A stretch of 64,000 nucleotides of DNA. Origin: Phanerochaete sordida (lineage: Eukaryota > Basidiomycota > Agaricomycetes > Polyporales > Phanerochaetaceae). The position numbers were made by a program, and so were the translations under genes. Each line of letters opens with the position of its first letter. The first letter of the stretch is position 1. Of this stretch, positions 12,433 to 23,870 are shown in pieces. Location: NCBI GenBank assembly GCA_019973155.2, contig BPQB01000012.1, forward strand, positions 310,001-374,000, given 5' to 3'. Under the pieces are notes generated by a model. That model made no database searches and was not told where the DNA came from. It saw nothing but the letters and a program-made list of their open reading frames with translations.

Positions 12433-13798
12433 CAGAGTCTTCGGCATCAATGCGCTACACGCGTCAGATGTATCAGAACTCTTCTGTGCGAATATCCACG
12501 TAAGAGAAGGGTGCGCACCAGTGACACCGGCAGAAGAGCTCGGTCACGTTGGGATGTGCGCCTCCGGCCGCCCCGCTCTCGCCTCGGCTTTCGCGGTGTC
12601 ACCAGACCACATGGACGTCCTCAAGGCCAGCACTCGTTTTGAGGTCTGGGAGTGCCTTCATCGCATTAGGTCAGAGCAACGAGGTCTTGACATGGTTCTG
12701 CGCGACCCTGAAGCGTGGGGGCAGGAGTAAGTCTGAGCAAGGCTATCAATGATAAGCGCTTCTTATGATCAACCATGTAGCTCGGAGAGGAAGAGAGGGC
12801 TGTGCTGCGCTCAGCGATGAGGGGAGGTTCAACGTAGTGACATCCGTGTAGGATAGGGCAACCCGGTCAATCCGGTTCTGATCCTGAGCTGCGATGTTGG
12901 CAGGCTACAGGCTGTCGGTCGCTCTGTCTTACATCAAGAGGCGAATTACAGCGTCGAGACGGTCCGCGAGCTGTGGGGCCGCCAAGGTCAGTGTGGATTG
13001 TCGAAGGCAGGGCGCGCAGAAGCAGACCACGCGAGATGTGCGCAAAATAACCCGTGTGCTTTCGCGAGCTTTCGTGTAGCTCTGGAGACAGTCCGGCGGC
13101 TTGAAGGAGTCTGGGCTATTGCCTGCTCGAGAGTGACAGGATAGCGAGTAGGTTTTCAGGCAGATCATCATGTCATGCTAGGAGTAGAGTGAGCTGGGCA
13201 CAAGGACGAGTGAGCTCGGGCAGGGGATCCTGGAGGTGGGCCAATTTCCGCCTTCGGCAGTTCCGCTTAGTAAGCAAAAGCTCGGGCCAGTGCGATGCGC
13301 GAGTTCGAATCACGCTTGCGTCGTAATTTTCTTCTTGCCCTCTGCACGACTCCGTACTTGCCCAGAGCCAGCTGCGCCTGGATTTTTGTTGCGTCGATGG
13401 AACGTCCACGCGGTAAGTCTAGTCTGCGACTCATTGGCTATCCTTTGTCGACACGCTAATCTGCGATCCCAGCCGCCATCAGCCAATCTATTTCCTTGAT
13501 CCCAGCAACGGACTGACAGATTCGTCAGGCTCGCGGCCTTAGGGCTTCTACCGACATCCCCGAGCTCTGTTCAACCCTTTCTGAGCTGCGGTGGACGCAC
13601 GGTATGTATTGCTGCCTTTTTTCTGCTTCATGCCTCTGAAGATCCCTGAGCTCAACTCTGCGTGCTAGCATCCCGAGGAGACATGGGACAGGCGACCGTG
13701 ATTCAGGAACCCGCCTCGAGAATGAATTTCTTGATAGCGACGGGTCTCCGAGAAACAGGAGGCTGTGTAGCGTGAGCCCAGACGGGAGCCTGGGCTCA
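12433..13798. other. Long intergenic region between GH31 and the first membrane-protein gene
   Basis: About 1.4 kb between two divergent genes. Open frames are short and lack convincing splice sites. Near 13308-13323 a perfect Pol III B-box core (GTTCGAATC) is followed by a T run at 13324-13327, but no cloverleaf could be drawn, so it may be a tRNA or SINE relic. Otherwise I see nothing. Confidence 0.4.
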
Positions 13799-13803
13799 TA
13801 TAA
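13799..13803 (+). promoter_or_regulatory. TATA-like element of membrane-protein gene A
   Basis: TATAA about 108 nt upstream of the start codon at 13911. Supported by position only. Confidence 0.3.
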
Positions 13804-13910
13804 GGTTCTACTCCCGCTAATGCCTGCTCGCGGCTGCAAGGAGTCGTCCTGGTGACCTCCATGCTGGACCGACACGCCTATAACCCTCTCCGCTCTGGCC
13901 AGCCCCTCCG

Positions 13911-15293
13911 ATGCCCGTCCCCATCCCTATACTTCTTCTGCTTCTGAGCGTTCTGCTTGCAGAGGCTGCGCTCATCAACGTCACTGTAGATGACGCGGGC
14001 GTCGACCAGTCCACCGGCTTGGGAGTCTCCTACAGCCCGCTCGCAGATTGGAACGCTCGAACCGCTACCTCCGACTGCTCAGAATGCGTCGTTAATCTTG
14101 ACCCTTCGCAGCTGTACATGGGAACCTGGCACGATGCCACGTACGATGGACCGAACGGTCCACGCACGGAGGTACAAAGTGCCACGTTCGAGTTCAACGG
14201 TGGGACTAGGTCTTCCTCGGCATATCTGACAACGCTCAATCACCTATAGGTTCTGCGATATACATCTACGGTACAATTTTGACTTCCCCACTCATCCCGT
14301 TGGGAGACACGGGCACAACAAGCCTGGGTTTCCTGGTGGACAATGTACTGGTCAAAACATTCAACAACACACCACCGGGTGACGGGAGCCAGCCTACGAC
14401 CTACAAATACAACATCTTGCTGTACTCGAACACTTCGATGTCTCAAGGCCCGCATACGTTCGTTCTCCAGAACGGCCTCGACGGAGGATCGCCATCGCTC
14501 ATTCTCTTTGATTACCTGGTGTACTCAACGTGAGTTTATGCACATCTATCTCGTGATCTAGATTACATCCAGAGTAAGCAGGGAACACGAGAACGCAACA
14601 AGCACCACGTCGTCATCTACCACACCATTACCAACATCCACCTCTCCCACGCCGACGCCGACTCAGACCCCACAGCCACCCGCGTCGCACTCGAACACCC
14701 TAGTCAAAGTCCTCCCAGCAGTCTTCGGCGTTCTCGCCGTCATCGTTATCATCATCTTCGCCCTCCTCTGGCGCCGTCGCCGCAGCAAACACCACCGTCC
14801 GAGCGCCCCGCCGCCGCCGCCCGCAGTCGACCTGCTAGCGCACCCGCTGTCCGAGGCGAACCTGCACGCGCACGACGGCTCACACCCAGTCTCGCACCCC
14901 GGCGCGGCGGTGTACTCCCGCGACTCGACGCCGCCACTCGGTGCACACGCACCGCTTCTTGCGCAAACCGCCACGGGGCCCTCGACGTCAACGTTCGCGC
15001 CGTCGTACGTCGGACCAGCGTACGCGCGTGAGCAGGCCTTCGCTCCCGGGCAGTCGAGCTTTGCACCGGGGCAATCGTCGTTCGAGCCAGGACACTCGTC
15101 GGGCCCGTCGTCGTCCGGGCCCTCGGCGTACGGGCTCGCGCCGTGGAGCTACCCCGCCGAGAAGCTGCGCTCGCCGGCGTACCCGCAAGGCGCGTCGCAG
15201 CTGGGGCGTAACGCATCGCTAGGGGTGCGCTCGGACGGCGCGCTGAGCGACGTGCCGCCGCCGTACTCGAGTGATATTGGGGACTCGGTATGA
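13911..15293 (+). CDS. Type I membrane protein, family member A
   Basis: Exons 13911-14199, 14250-14529 and 14573-15293 (phases 1 and 2) give 429 residues. There is a signal peptide to about residue 20. The ectodomain carries NVTVDD, a C-x2-C pair (CSEC), GTWHDATYD, an Ala/Gly-Ser-Ala-Ile-Tyr block just after intron 1, and LFDYLVYST just before intron 2. These are the landmarks of the whole family in this window. A Ser/Thr/Pro stalk is followed by a membrane helix at about 236-256 and RRRR. The tail has three 7-residue repeats (FAPGQSS type) and ends with PPPY at 418-421. The function of the family is not known to me; a surface sensor or adhesion role is only a guess. A is the most diverged member and the only one of the 14-32 kb cluster on the plus strand. 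Confidence 0.85.
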
Positions 15294-15561
15294 ACTTTGG
15301 CCTGGGAGACGTGAGTGAGTAGGAATGTTCTTTGGGTAGAGACATTTGCTGGACTTCAGTTCGATGTCTGCCCTTGTAATATCGTAGATATTGCAGCTGT
15401 CTAACATGCATGTAGCATAAATACATGATCGATGTCCATCGTGTATGTCCCATGTGGTTGCCCCGAGAAAATGAAATGAAACCTTGCTGCAAATTGAGTC
15501 TGTGGGATATTGAACTGACGATATCTCCTAGCCTCCATCGGCCGAGTCGAACTGCGTCATC

Positions 15562-17120
15562 CTAGACCGCGGTCCCGCCTTCGCTGCTCGCGTACATCGG
15601 CGGCGCGGTCAAAGGTGCCATGCTGCTTCCCGCAGCGCTCCACGCGAACTCGGATCGAGTGTACCTGCGTCCGCCGTCGATCGAGCCACTATCGGCGAGC
15701 GATCCGCGTAGCGACGGGTCACCAGCGGACGGGGCTGCTCGCGGGACGTAGAGGGCCTTCTCCGACTGGCGCGTCCTCGGCTGACTTTCCGCGGACTCAG
15801 GGTCTCCGTCGGCGACTGCGGGGGCAGGGAAGACGGAGATGTAGCTGGGTGCGGGCTCGGAAAACATTGGCGAGCGGAGTGCGTCGGTTTCGGTCAAGGG
15901 TGCAACCTGCTCGGCTGTGCCCGACAGGAGGGCTGCATGGTAAGACAGGGCGGGCTTGCGTCGGCGCGCAAAGCACCAACCGAGAAGAGCGAGGAGTAGC
16001 ACGCCAAGGGCAACAGAGGCAGCTATAACACCTATGCGTGCGCCATCGCTGAGGCCGTGGGCATGGCCTGAGGCGGAAAGCTCGGAGGTAGACGAAGGAA
16101 TGATTGTGGCGCCGGAGACAATGGTCGAGATGAGTGTCTGGGTGGACGTCGCGGCTCCCGATGTCGGATTACTCGGGTCTGTGCTGGTATCTGTTTTGCT
16201 GGACGTAGCGGTAGAGGATGATGTGCCCGATGGGGCGGATGCGGTGCCGGTGTTCAGCAGGCTCGTGGTGGGATTTGCAGAGATGAGGACTGGCCCTGGA
16301 GAAGTCTGCGGTTCAGTGGCACTGCGGGTATCAGGGTTGGGGGTGTTTGTCGTGGGCTGGGGTAGTGGCGATGCTGGAGTTTGAGGTACTGGTGCGGTAG
16401 ATGGCGACGTCGTTGGGCTAGCATTTGATCGTGTAGCACCACCTGTGCCATCGTCTCTATGACATTGGCGTTTAGATATGCGCAACTTTAGAACACGAGG
16501 AAGTAGACATACGTGGAGTACACAATATAGTCGAGGAGGACTAGACTAATTCCTCCGCCAAATTGTCCGTTTTGGATTTGAAGTGCATGCGAGGACTCGT
16601 CCAGATCTTCAATGGAAAAGAGTAGCTGGTTGTAAGTGTAACCGTCGTTCTCCTGCGTCGGAGTAAATTTGTAGCCTCCTTTGACTTCTCCGTCGATGGA
16701 GAAAAGGATGTCTGCACCGCTGACGGGTAATGTGGTGGATAAAGACTGGATTCCAAAGACGTATATCGCGGATCCTGAGCAAGCCTCAGCCAAGCATGAG
16801 TAGCACATGTAGGTCCACTCACCGGTGAAGTCGAACGTTGCGTTCTGCGGTGTGGCCCGAGCAGCAATCGACGGGTCGTACGTGATATCGCTCCATGTAC
16901 CGGCGAAGGCCTGCTTCGGGTCTGGCTGAGCTTCGCAACCAGTGCATGTCTGTCCTTTGGACCACGGTGGCACGTATGAGACCCCGAACATGGAAGTTGG
17001 ATCAGAGCCTTGGTCGTCAACTGTTGTGTTGACTAGTGCGGCAGACGCAGATGCGACATAGAATGGATATATCCATGAAGCAATAGCTAGGGGCAGTGAC
17101 CAACAAGAAGTAGAGCTCAT
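15562..17120 (-). CDS. Type I membrane protein, family member B
   Basis: Exons 16823-17120, 16513-16774 and 15562-16456 on the minus strand give 484 residues. Intron 1 (16775-16822) is 48 nt and in frame, so an unspliced reading adds false residues. Signal peptide to about 27, then NTTVDDQGSDP, CTGC, GTWSDITYD, QNATFDFTG, GSAIYVFG and LLDYIVYST in family order. The stalk is very long, about 130 residues of Ser/Thr/Pro. The membrane helix is at about 327-349, followed by RRRK. The tail ends with PPMY at 472-475. Likely N-glycosylated outside (Asn in QNATF). Function unknown. Confidence 0.87.
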
Positions 17121-18116
17121 GCTGGGAACCGTGAAGATGCCGGAGGAGAGCAGAAAGCGCAGTAGGGCTCTTTAGAGGCGATACCTCTTGTGACGGTCGC
17201 CATAGAACGCAAAATCCGGCTTACCATCACGCACTGCTACGCTCGAGGCGGGAAGCTGGTAGACATAGCGGGATATGATCGCATCTGTCATCGTGCTGAT
17301 AACCCGAGAGAGGACCTTGACGTGCATCGTTTCAGGCAGGCTCAACACCTGCCTCAGGCTGTTCGACAGACGTGAGTGTATGTTCCTCTCGTGGGACTCA
17401 CTTGCGAGAGCGCACTCACAGGATGTCGACAAATATTAATTTGGCCAACTGAAGTCGCTCGCGCGGAAGGGGCGGCATGCCAGGTGCGCGTCTGCAGCTG
17501 AGCGTTGTCCGAAGGCATTAAGCGGGACTTGGCGCCTTTGGTAAGCTCACAACGTGCATTGAATATATACTGAGAAAAAGAGTCATTCAGCTCACAGACC
17601 AGGAGTACGTATGACGCACCTAGTGAACGCATTGCCTGCGAAACAACCGCAAGTTCAGCGCGACCTGAATCTCGTTCCGTGATCTTCTCCTTATAAATAT
17701 TCAACGATGCATAGCACGTTATATTGATGTGATTATATTGATGTGCTTGAAAGAGCCAGAGATAGGTGCTTCCAGAGGCCAGGCAGATTGAGTCTGGGTG
17801 CATGCTTCCACCGCAATTGTTTGTGGACACACTGCCACGGATCAGCTTGGAGAGATGTCAGTGGACAGAATTGACAGAACTCATGGTCTCGTATTTTTCG
17901 AAGAGAAACTAAGATATGCGTATTCTGACATGGATAATAAGCCAGTCGCGTGAGATGGAAGATGGAGGTCGCGGTTGAGTGCGGCTGGCGCTACTCAGCA
18001 CAGCCTTGTCGCGAGCAGGCGTTTGCTCCCACGACCGGCTTTGGTCTGGCGGTCATCTGCTCGTCGTCGGACCGCATGATACTGATAGGCTATCGCATCC
18101 CAATGGCTGAGATTAG
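17121..18116. other. Intergenic region between members B and C
   Basis: About 1 kb upstream of B and downstream of C. Short open frames on both strands lack family motifs and splice structure. No repeat was seen. Confidence 0.4.
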
Positions 18117-19578
18117 CTACATAGCACGCAAGCCTTCGCTTCGCGTCCGGTACGACGGCGGGGCCGTTCCTGGAGCGATGCTACCGCCTGGGGCCGGCCC
18201 AAGGTACATATCTTCCAGGTCGTCATACTCTTCATCTTCCTCGGCAGCAAGTACCGGTGCTGAAGCCCCAGTGAGTTGGACGACTCTTAGTAGGCGGCTT
18301 ATTCCTCCTCCCTGGTGAATAGTTGATCGCGCGGCCTCCTCATGTTCGTTTGGTAGCGCAGTGACATACGTAGGCGGCGGATCCGCTCGGAGCGGAGACG
18401 AAGGTCTGCCTTTGGTCCTCGACGGTGCGTATGCTGCTGTAAGTGGAAATGGGTTTAGTTCTGCTTCAGGTTCAACGCGGCGTCGTTTGATGTGATAGAC
18501 TGCGAGACCAGCTAGCGATAGAAAACCGACGATAGCTGCAATGGCCAGGACAGCGGCCCGTGCTGCGCCTCTCACGCCGCGAGATAGAGTGGAGGGGCTT
18601 GTGTCCGTGTGCGTGGTAGACGGTGCTGCGCCAAACGCCGAGGTCGAGCTCACAGTGGGGATGACACTTGCAGACGAGGTCACGCTATGCGAGGAACATC
18701 AGAATCACGATATGAGAAAGAGTACGCGACTTGCGAGGAGAGAGTGCCCGAGCCAGCAGGTGAAATAGTAGGCGGAGACGTGCCCTGCGTTTGTAATGTA
18801 CGTGAAGTTGACACAGGCTCAGTAGTCGTGACTATTGAAGATTGGGTCGATACTGTCGGCTTGGTTGACAAAGTCGCCGATGGAATACTGCCCGATGGGC
18901 TCAACGAGCCTTCTCCAGTACCGTCGTCCCTGATTAATGCAATTGAGCGCTGCCATGACAGGCATGTATATATATGCGCACTTTGTATACATGAGGTAAT
19001 CCAATAATGTGAGGCTGACACCACCTCCGATCCGTCCATTTTGGATCATAAGGGTATGTGGGACAATTTTCAGGCCATCGGCGGAAAACAGCAGCTGATG
19101 GTACGTGTAACCAAATCCTGCCCCTGTTGGAGAGAACTCGTATGATTGCGTCTGGCGTCCATCGATGTAGAATGTTATATCTGCCGCGCTTTTCGGCCCA
19201 GAGACGGTCAACGCTTGTATTCCGAAGACATATATGGCACTTCCTGATGTTACAGCCGTGAGATCAGTATCTTGTGTCTGAAGTACGCGTACCAGTGAAG
19301 TGGAATGTTGCATTCTGTGGCGTAACACGCGACGGGTTCGATGCCTCGAAAGTGGTGTCATGCCATGTTCCGTTATGGGCTTGTATGGGGTCAGGATCCG
19401 CTGCGCAACCGCTACAACTTTGGCCAATACTCCAGCCAGAGGTGTAGAGGATGCTAGCATTCGAGATTGGGTCGACACCTTGGTCGTCCACGGTGATGTT
19501 GATGAGTGAAGCAGAGCCTATATGTACACATACACTGATCGCCAGTAGGGTCATTGAGCCAGGAACCGCGGGATGCAT
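18117..19578 (-). CDS. Type I membrane protein, family member C
   Basis: Four exons on the minus strand, 19293-19578, 18982-19243, 18726-18929 and 18117-18684, give 439 residues. Signal peptide from MHPAVPGS; this start was chosen over an ATG at 19623 because it gives a normal signal peptide. Ectodomain landmarks: NITVDDQGVDP, CSGC, GTWHDTTF, QNATFHFTG, GSAIYVFG, LLDYLMYTK. The third intron (18685-18725) is only 41 nt and its donor is less certain than the others. Membrane helix at about 292-315. The tail has an internal PPTY and a C-terminal PPSY at 426-429. Confidence 0.82.
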
Positions 19579-19640
19579 TTTGCAGTTAGAAAACAGAGAA
19601 GGGTCGGGCGAGTAACTAATCACTCTTCGGATGAAGTCAT

Positions 19641-19650
19641 TAAATATATA
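19641..19650 (-). promoter_or_regulatory. TATA-like element of member C
   Basis: An AT-rich TATATATTTA on the minus strand, about 65 nt upstream of the start codon at 19578. Position fits a core promoter; no other support. Confidence 0.35.
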
Positions 19651-19863
19651 TCCGACACGCTGCGGCTATGTATACGAGGGTTTGAGACAATGTAAGTACA
19701 GTGCACATGCGTGAACGTGTCAAATCTTAATACTGTCCTTACAAGGGCCGACGACTGCGATGCTCACTGCACAAAATCCTGAAGTTGGCTTTCCTCAATA
19801 TCTACATGATATGAGTCTGCTAGAATGATAATTGAAGGTTACACAGCTAGACCTTGGGTAATG

Positions 19864-21233
19864 CTAAACAGTTTTACCCAGCATATCGGAGATCTGGATC
19901 ATATCTTCGCTTTCGTGCACCGGAGGCGTAGCTTCAGGTGCGATGCTAGTGACGTCGAACAGAGGGTGTGCCTGATTATGCAAGCCGTACGCAAACGGCT
20001 CAAGGCTCACGGCAGGAAGTGCCTTTTCGAGAGTCAAATGGGATGTAGAAGGTCCGGCCTGTCCTTCCTTCTCTTCGAGGGGGGCCGATAAGACAGGTGG
20101 GGCCGAGCCAGGAGGAGGACAGACGGAAACATAGCTCGGCGCAGGGTCAGAGTGTGCGGAAGCGATGACGTGTACTGCTGTGTAGATGTTCGTGGTCTGG
20201 GGTAAAATATTCGTGGTGTGGAATGGAGCTTCAATCTGCACAAAGGTGCTGCAGGACGCCTGGCGTCCGCGGCGCCTCATCCACCAGACGAGGACAGAAA
20301 GCAGCAGGACACCTAGCGCGGCTGCAATTGCGGCAATAGCTGTCCGTGCAGTACTGCTGAGGCCGTGACCGTTGTCGGAGGCGGATGCACTGCTAGTTGG
20401 CATTGGTGCTGCGTCTGTGGTAGATGTGGCTTCCACGCTCCCAGAAGCAGAGGCTGACGCGACATTTCAGATCATACGATGGAGATCAAAGTAAGCAAAC
20501 GAACCTGTAGGTGCGCTGGATATCCCTCCCGCAAGGCTAACGACTGGGACTGAAGCACCACCGGAATCGTCGCTAGCTCTCGGGAGTCAGGCAAGCTGTA
20601 GCTAGTTGGATATGACTGAACGTACGTCGAGTATATCAGATAATCCAGCAATATTAGACTGATGGGTCCGCCTATCTGCCCATTCTGGATCCCTAAAACG
20701 TGCGATGCCTGGACCAGGCCTTCTGTCTTGAAAAGAAGTTGGTTGTATGTATATCCATCCGAGGCCTGGCTTGGGGCATACTGATAGTTCCCCACCCTTG
20801 TGCCGTCGATGTAGAATACGATGTCCGCCTGGCTTACAGGGTCAGTCGTGGACTGCGACTGGATGCCGTAGATATATATTGCCGAGCCTGCATGAGCTAT
20901 CGTTAGCGCACGAAGCGAGGTGCATAGATAACGCCGACCGGTGAAGTCGAATGTTGCATTCTGCGGGGTCGCATTGTTTGGGTTGCTTGGGTCGTATGTG
21001 ATGTCCCTCCAGGTGCCACCATGCGCTTGGTTTAGATCTGGATGGGCCTCGCAGCCAGAGCACGTCTGGCCCGCGATCCACTGAGGTTTGTAAGATATTC
21101 CATACTTCGATGTGGGGTCAGAGCCCTGATCGTCGACGGTGACGTTGACGAGTGCGCTGGAGACAGAGCCACACCAAAGCACAATCAGCTCTGTAAAAAG
21201 AGAAATACATGCTACTGAGAGCGCGCAGCGCAT
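19864..21233 (-). CDS. Type I membrane protein, family member D
   Basis: Exons 20939-21233, 20626-20887, 20505-20572 and 19864-20453 on the minus strand give 404 residues. Exons 1 to 3 have the same lengths as in member E (295, 262, 68 nt). Signal peptide from MRCALSVAC, then NVTVDDQGSDP, CSGC, GTWRDITYD, QNATFDFTG, GSAIYIYG and LLDYLIYST. Membrane helix at about 246-267 followed by RRR. The tail has APSY in its middle, but the C-terminal PPxY of the other members reads PPVH: the tyrosine codon has become CAC, a one-base change. Together with E it forms a recent duplicate pair. Confidence 0.87.
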
Positions 21234-21885
21234 CTCTAGTATCGGAGTGTGGTCGGATAGGACGGCGTGCAAAGTGAGCTTCAGCGTGCAGTGTGATCGT
21301 TCACAGGCTTTTGGAGCCTCTGTGGCCGCATCACTGGTGGGATCGGTCAGCATAGAGCTCCGATAATATCGCCGTCTCATCTTCAAACACACAAACAACC
21401 ATACATTCCCCAAAATCAATGCATACGCAGGTGTCGAGTGCAAAAGATTGAGTTCCGACCCAATTGAGATATGATTGATACTGTCGCGTTGGTGGCCCGA
21501 ACGCAGAGTCGCTTGAGCCCTTTCTTCTAATGAAGAGCAGTGCGGTAGGACCTACTTACGAATATCATTATTTCGTCATAGAATTGCAGTGCTGCGGTTT
21601 CCAAGCTAGGTTATGCTGACGATTACGCATAGCCGAAGGCCCGGTACGCCCTAATACGGCTACTCGATGTCGTGTAGTTGGAAGCAGTTGCGTGATATCG
21701 CAGATACTATGATCTGACTGGTTGCAATCATTGCTGTCTTCAACACATCGCGACGAAAGATGTTGGAGAACATTCGCGCTTAGTATGAGTCCTGTTTCTG
21801 CCTTGATAATCGAATCGAACAGCGCAATGGGCGAAACACGCATACAGATTACATCCTGCGACGCCATCTCAAATACGTCGGAGCA
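21234..21885. other. Intergenic region between members D and E
   Basis: Upstream of D and downstream of E. Nothing coding or repetitive was seen. Confidence 0.4.
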
Positions 21886-23240
21886 CTATAAGACGGGCTG
21901 TACCACCTGCTCCTCAGTTCCCGCCTCACTCCTGTATAACGGCGGTGCCGTCCCCGGTGCAACGCTGCTGCCGCCGAACTCCGACCTCGGATATGGTCGT
22001 GGGCCGGCCTCAGGTATAGACGCGTTCGCTGCTGGAAGAGCCGTCCCCGCAGGGAGCCGCGAGGTGGAGGGCCCCACCTGCTCCATCCATGCAGGTCTAG
22101 GCGGATCAAGAGGAAAATAAACTGAGGCGTAGCTGGGTGCTGGGTCCGAGTAGGGCGGAGCTGGGGAATTTCCTGCGATGTAGACGTGTGCCGTTTGCGG
22201 GAGGATATTCATCGTGTCGACCGGTATCAGTATCGCTCGCGAGAGCGCGGTCGGTGTCCGGTACCTACGTCGCCTCGCTAGGCAGACGAGGAGCAATAGC
22301 GCAAGCATGCCGATCGCGGCGGCAACTGCGATGATGGCCGTGCGGGCGGTGTCGCTAGGACTGTGGTTACTGGTAGATGTGGCAGCGCTGCTCGAAGGCG
22401 GCTGCACCGCAGCTGAGGCCGGCGTGGTGCCTGCGCCTCTGGACGATTTCGGATTTGAGACTAGAGGGAAAGCTCAGATTACCATATAATGATATTGGCG
22501 AGGATTAACGTACCTGAAAACGCGCCAGGAATACCTGTCGGGAAAGAGATGACTGGGACTGAAGTACCGCTGGTATCATTTCTGGTTTAGCACGTTAGAC
22601 GGAATCAAGGCCAATTCAACATGAGTATACGTACGTTGAGTACACCAAGTAGTCGAGCAAAGTCAGGCTGATTGGCCCTCCAATTTGGCCGTTCTGGATC
22701 TTCAATAGGTGGGATGCTTGGCCGAGACCTTCGGCTTTGAAGAGGAGTTGATTGTACGTGTAGGCGTTGTCAGTAGAATTCGGTGTGAACTTGTAATTCC
22801 CCAGTCTTGTGCCGTCGATGTAGAACACAATATCCGCTTCGCTCACGGGGTCAGTCGTTGCGTGCGACTGGATTCCGTAGACGTATACGGCAGGTCCTAC
22901 GTGGATTCAGGTGAGCAGAGGAAGTCAAGGGCAAAGGAAATCTACCAGTGAAGTCAAATGTCGCATTTTGCGGGAACGTGCGCGTTGGACTGGAGGGATC
23001 GTACGTGATATCGCTCCAGGTGCCTCCATGCACTTGCTTTGGATCCGGTTGCGCCTCGCAGCCCGAACAGTTCTGCCCAAGAGTCCAAGGGGGATTGAAG
23101 GAAAGCTCGAACTTCGATGTAGGATCGGCGCCCTGGTCGTCCACAGTAACGTTGACGAGTGCCGCCGAAATACGATCACGCGTGAGCGCGACAAGCATGG
23201 TAACGAGCGAAAGGCATCGTCTCGAGAGCACGCTGCACAT
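21886..23240 (-). CDS. Type I membrane protein, family member E
   Basis: Exons 22946-23240, 22635-22896, 22514-22581 and 21886-22460 on the minus strand give 399 residues. Signal peptide from MCSVLSRRCL, then NVTVDDQGADP, CSGC, GTWSDITYD, QNATFDFTG, AVYVYG, FYIDGTRLG and LLDYLVYST. Stalk about 40 residues. Membrane helix at about 249-269, followed by RRRR. The tail carries APSYASVY and ends with PPLY at 381-384. It is nearly identical in layout to D, so D and E are tandem duplicates. Confidence 0.87.
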
Positions 23241-23581
23241 CGTCGGTGAAGGATGCCGGACAAGAGGGTCAAGGGCAGATAGAACGCTGTAGCAGGCAAT
23301 GGAGCAGGCTGTGGTCATTTGTCCGCGTTCTATCATATCTGCAGTGACATCGTTATCATGAAGACAAAAATAGCACAATGGCATTGCCTCGTACGATCAT
23401 GCTGACCAGCTCAGCTGTCGAACTCACTATTTGAGTGGTCTCTGACAAGTGAATTCTACTGTAATCACTGTTTGATTGATAGCGATGCACCAGGACGTCC
23501 ACTAATAAGTCCGCATATCCATTCATATGCGGTGTATCACTCACCACTGGCGCGTAAGGCTCCTGTTGGACATTCCCTGTA

Positions 23582-23870
23582 CACAGCGTGGTAAGCGCGC
23601 TTTTTTCCGCCGCAAAATGAGCGAAAACGGCGCGAACAAGGACCTGCCTTTTCACCGATTACCTGTGTTCAAAACTGGATCACAAATAGCTCCTTTGTGC
23701 ATTTTTGAATCGAATTGCAACCGCTTTTGGCAGGATTCGCCGGTTTTTCTCCATTTTGCCTTCTAATTTGGACGCGCCTACTAACACAGAACGGCGCTGA
23801 AAGACAGGTCCTTTTCTCCCCAGTTTTAGCCCAGTTATCCGAGAAAACAAAACAGGCTTACCACGCTGTG
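23582..23870. mobile_element. MITE-like element with 15-bp perfect terminal inverted repeats
   Basis: CACAGCGTGGTAAGC at 23582-23596 is repeated exactly inverted at 23856-23870. Both ends share further inverted similarity inside (AGGACCTG about 50 nt in). GTA flanks both sides, which would fit a 3-bp target duplication. The 289-bp element encodes nothing convincing. It looks like a non-autonomous DNA transposon; its superfamily cannot be settled from one copy, though 3-bp duplications occur in PIF/Harbinger and CACTA elements. Confidence 0.7.

Noticed and set aside
13290..13327. tRNA-like stretch with GTTCGAATC and a following T run
   Set aside because: The T stem has an A-A mismatch and no matching 5' acceptor strand, D arm or anticodon arm could be drawn upstream; noted only as a possible relic.
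14752..15492. Long minus-strand open frame (246 codons) opposite the end of member A
   Set aside because: It mirrors the GC-rich tail exon of A; composition is Arg/Ala/Ser-rich nonsense without motifs.
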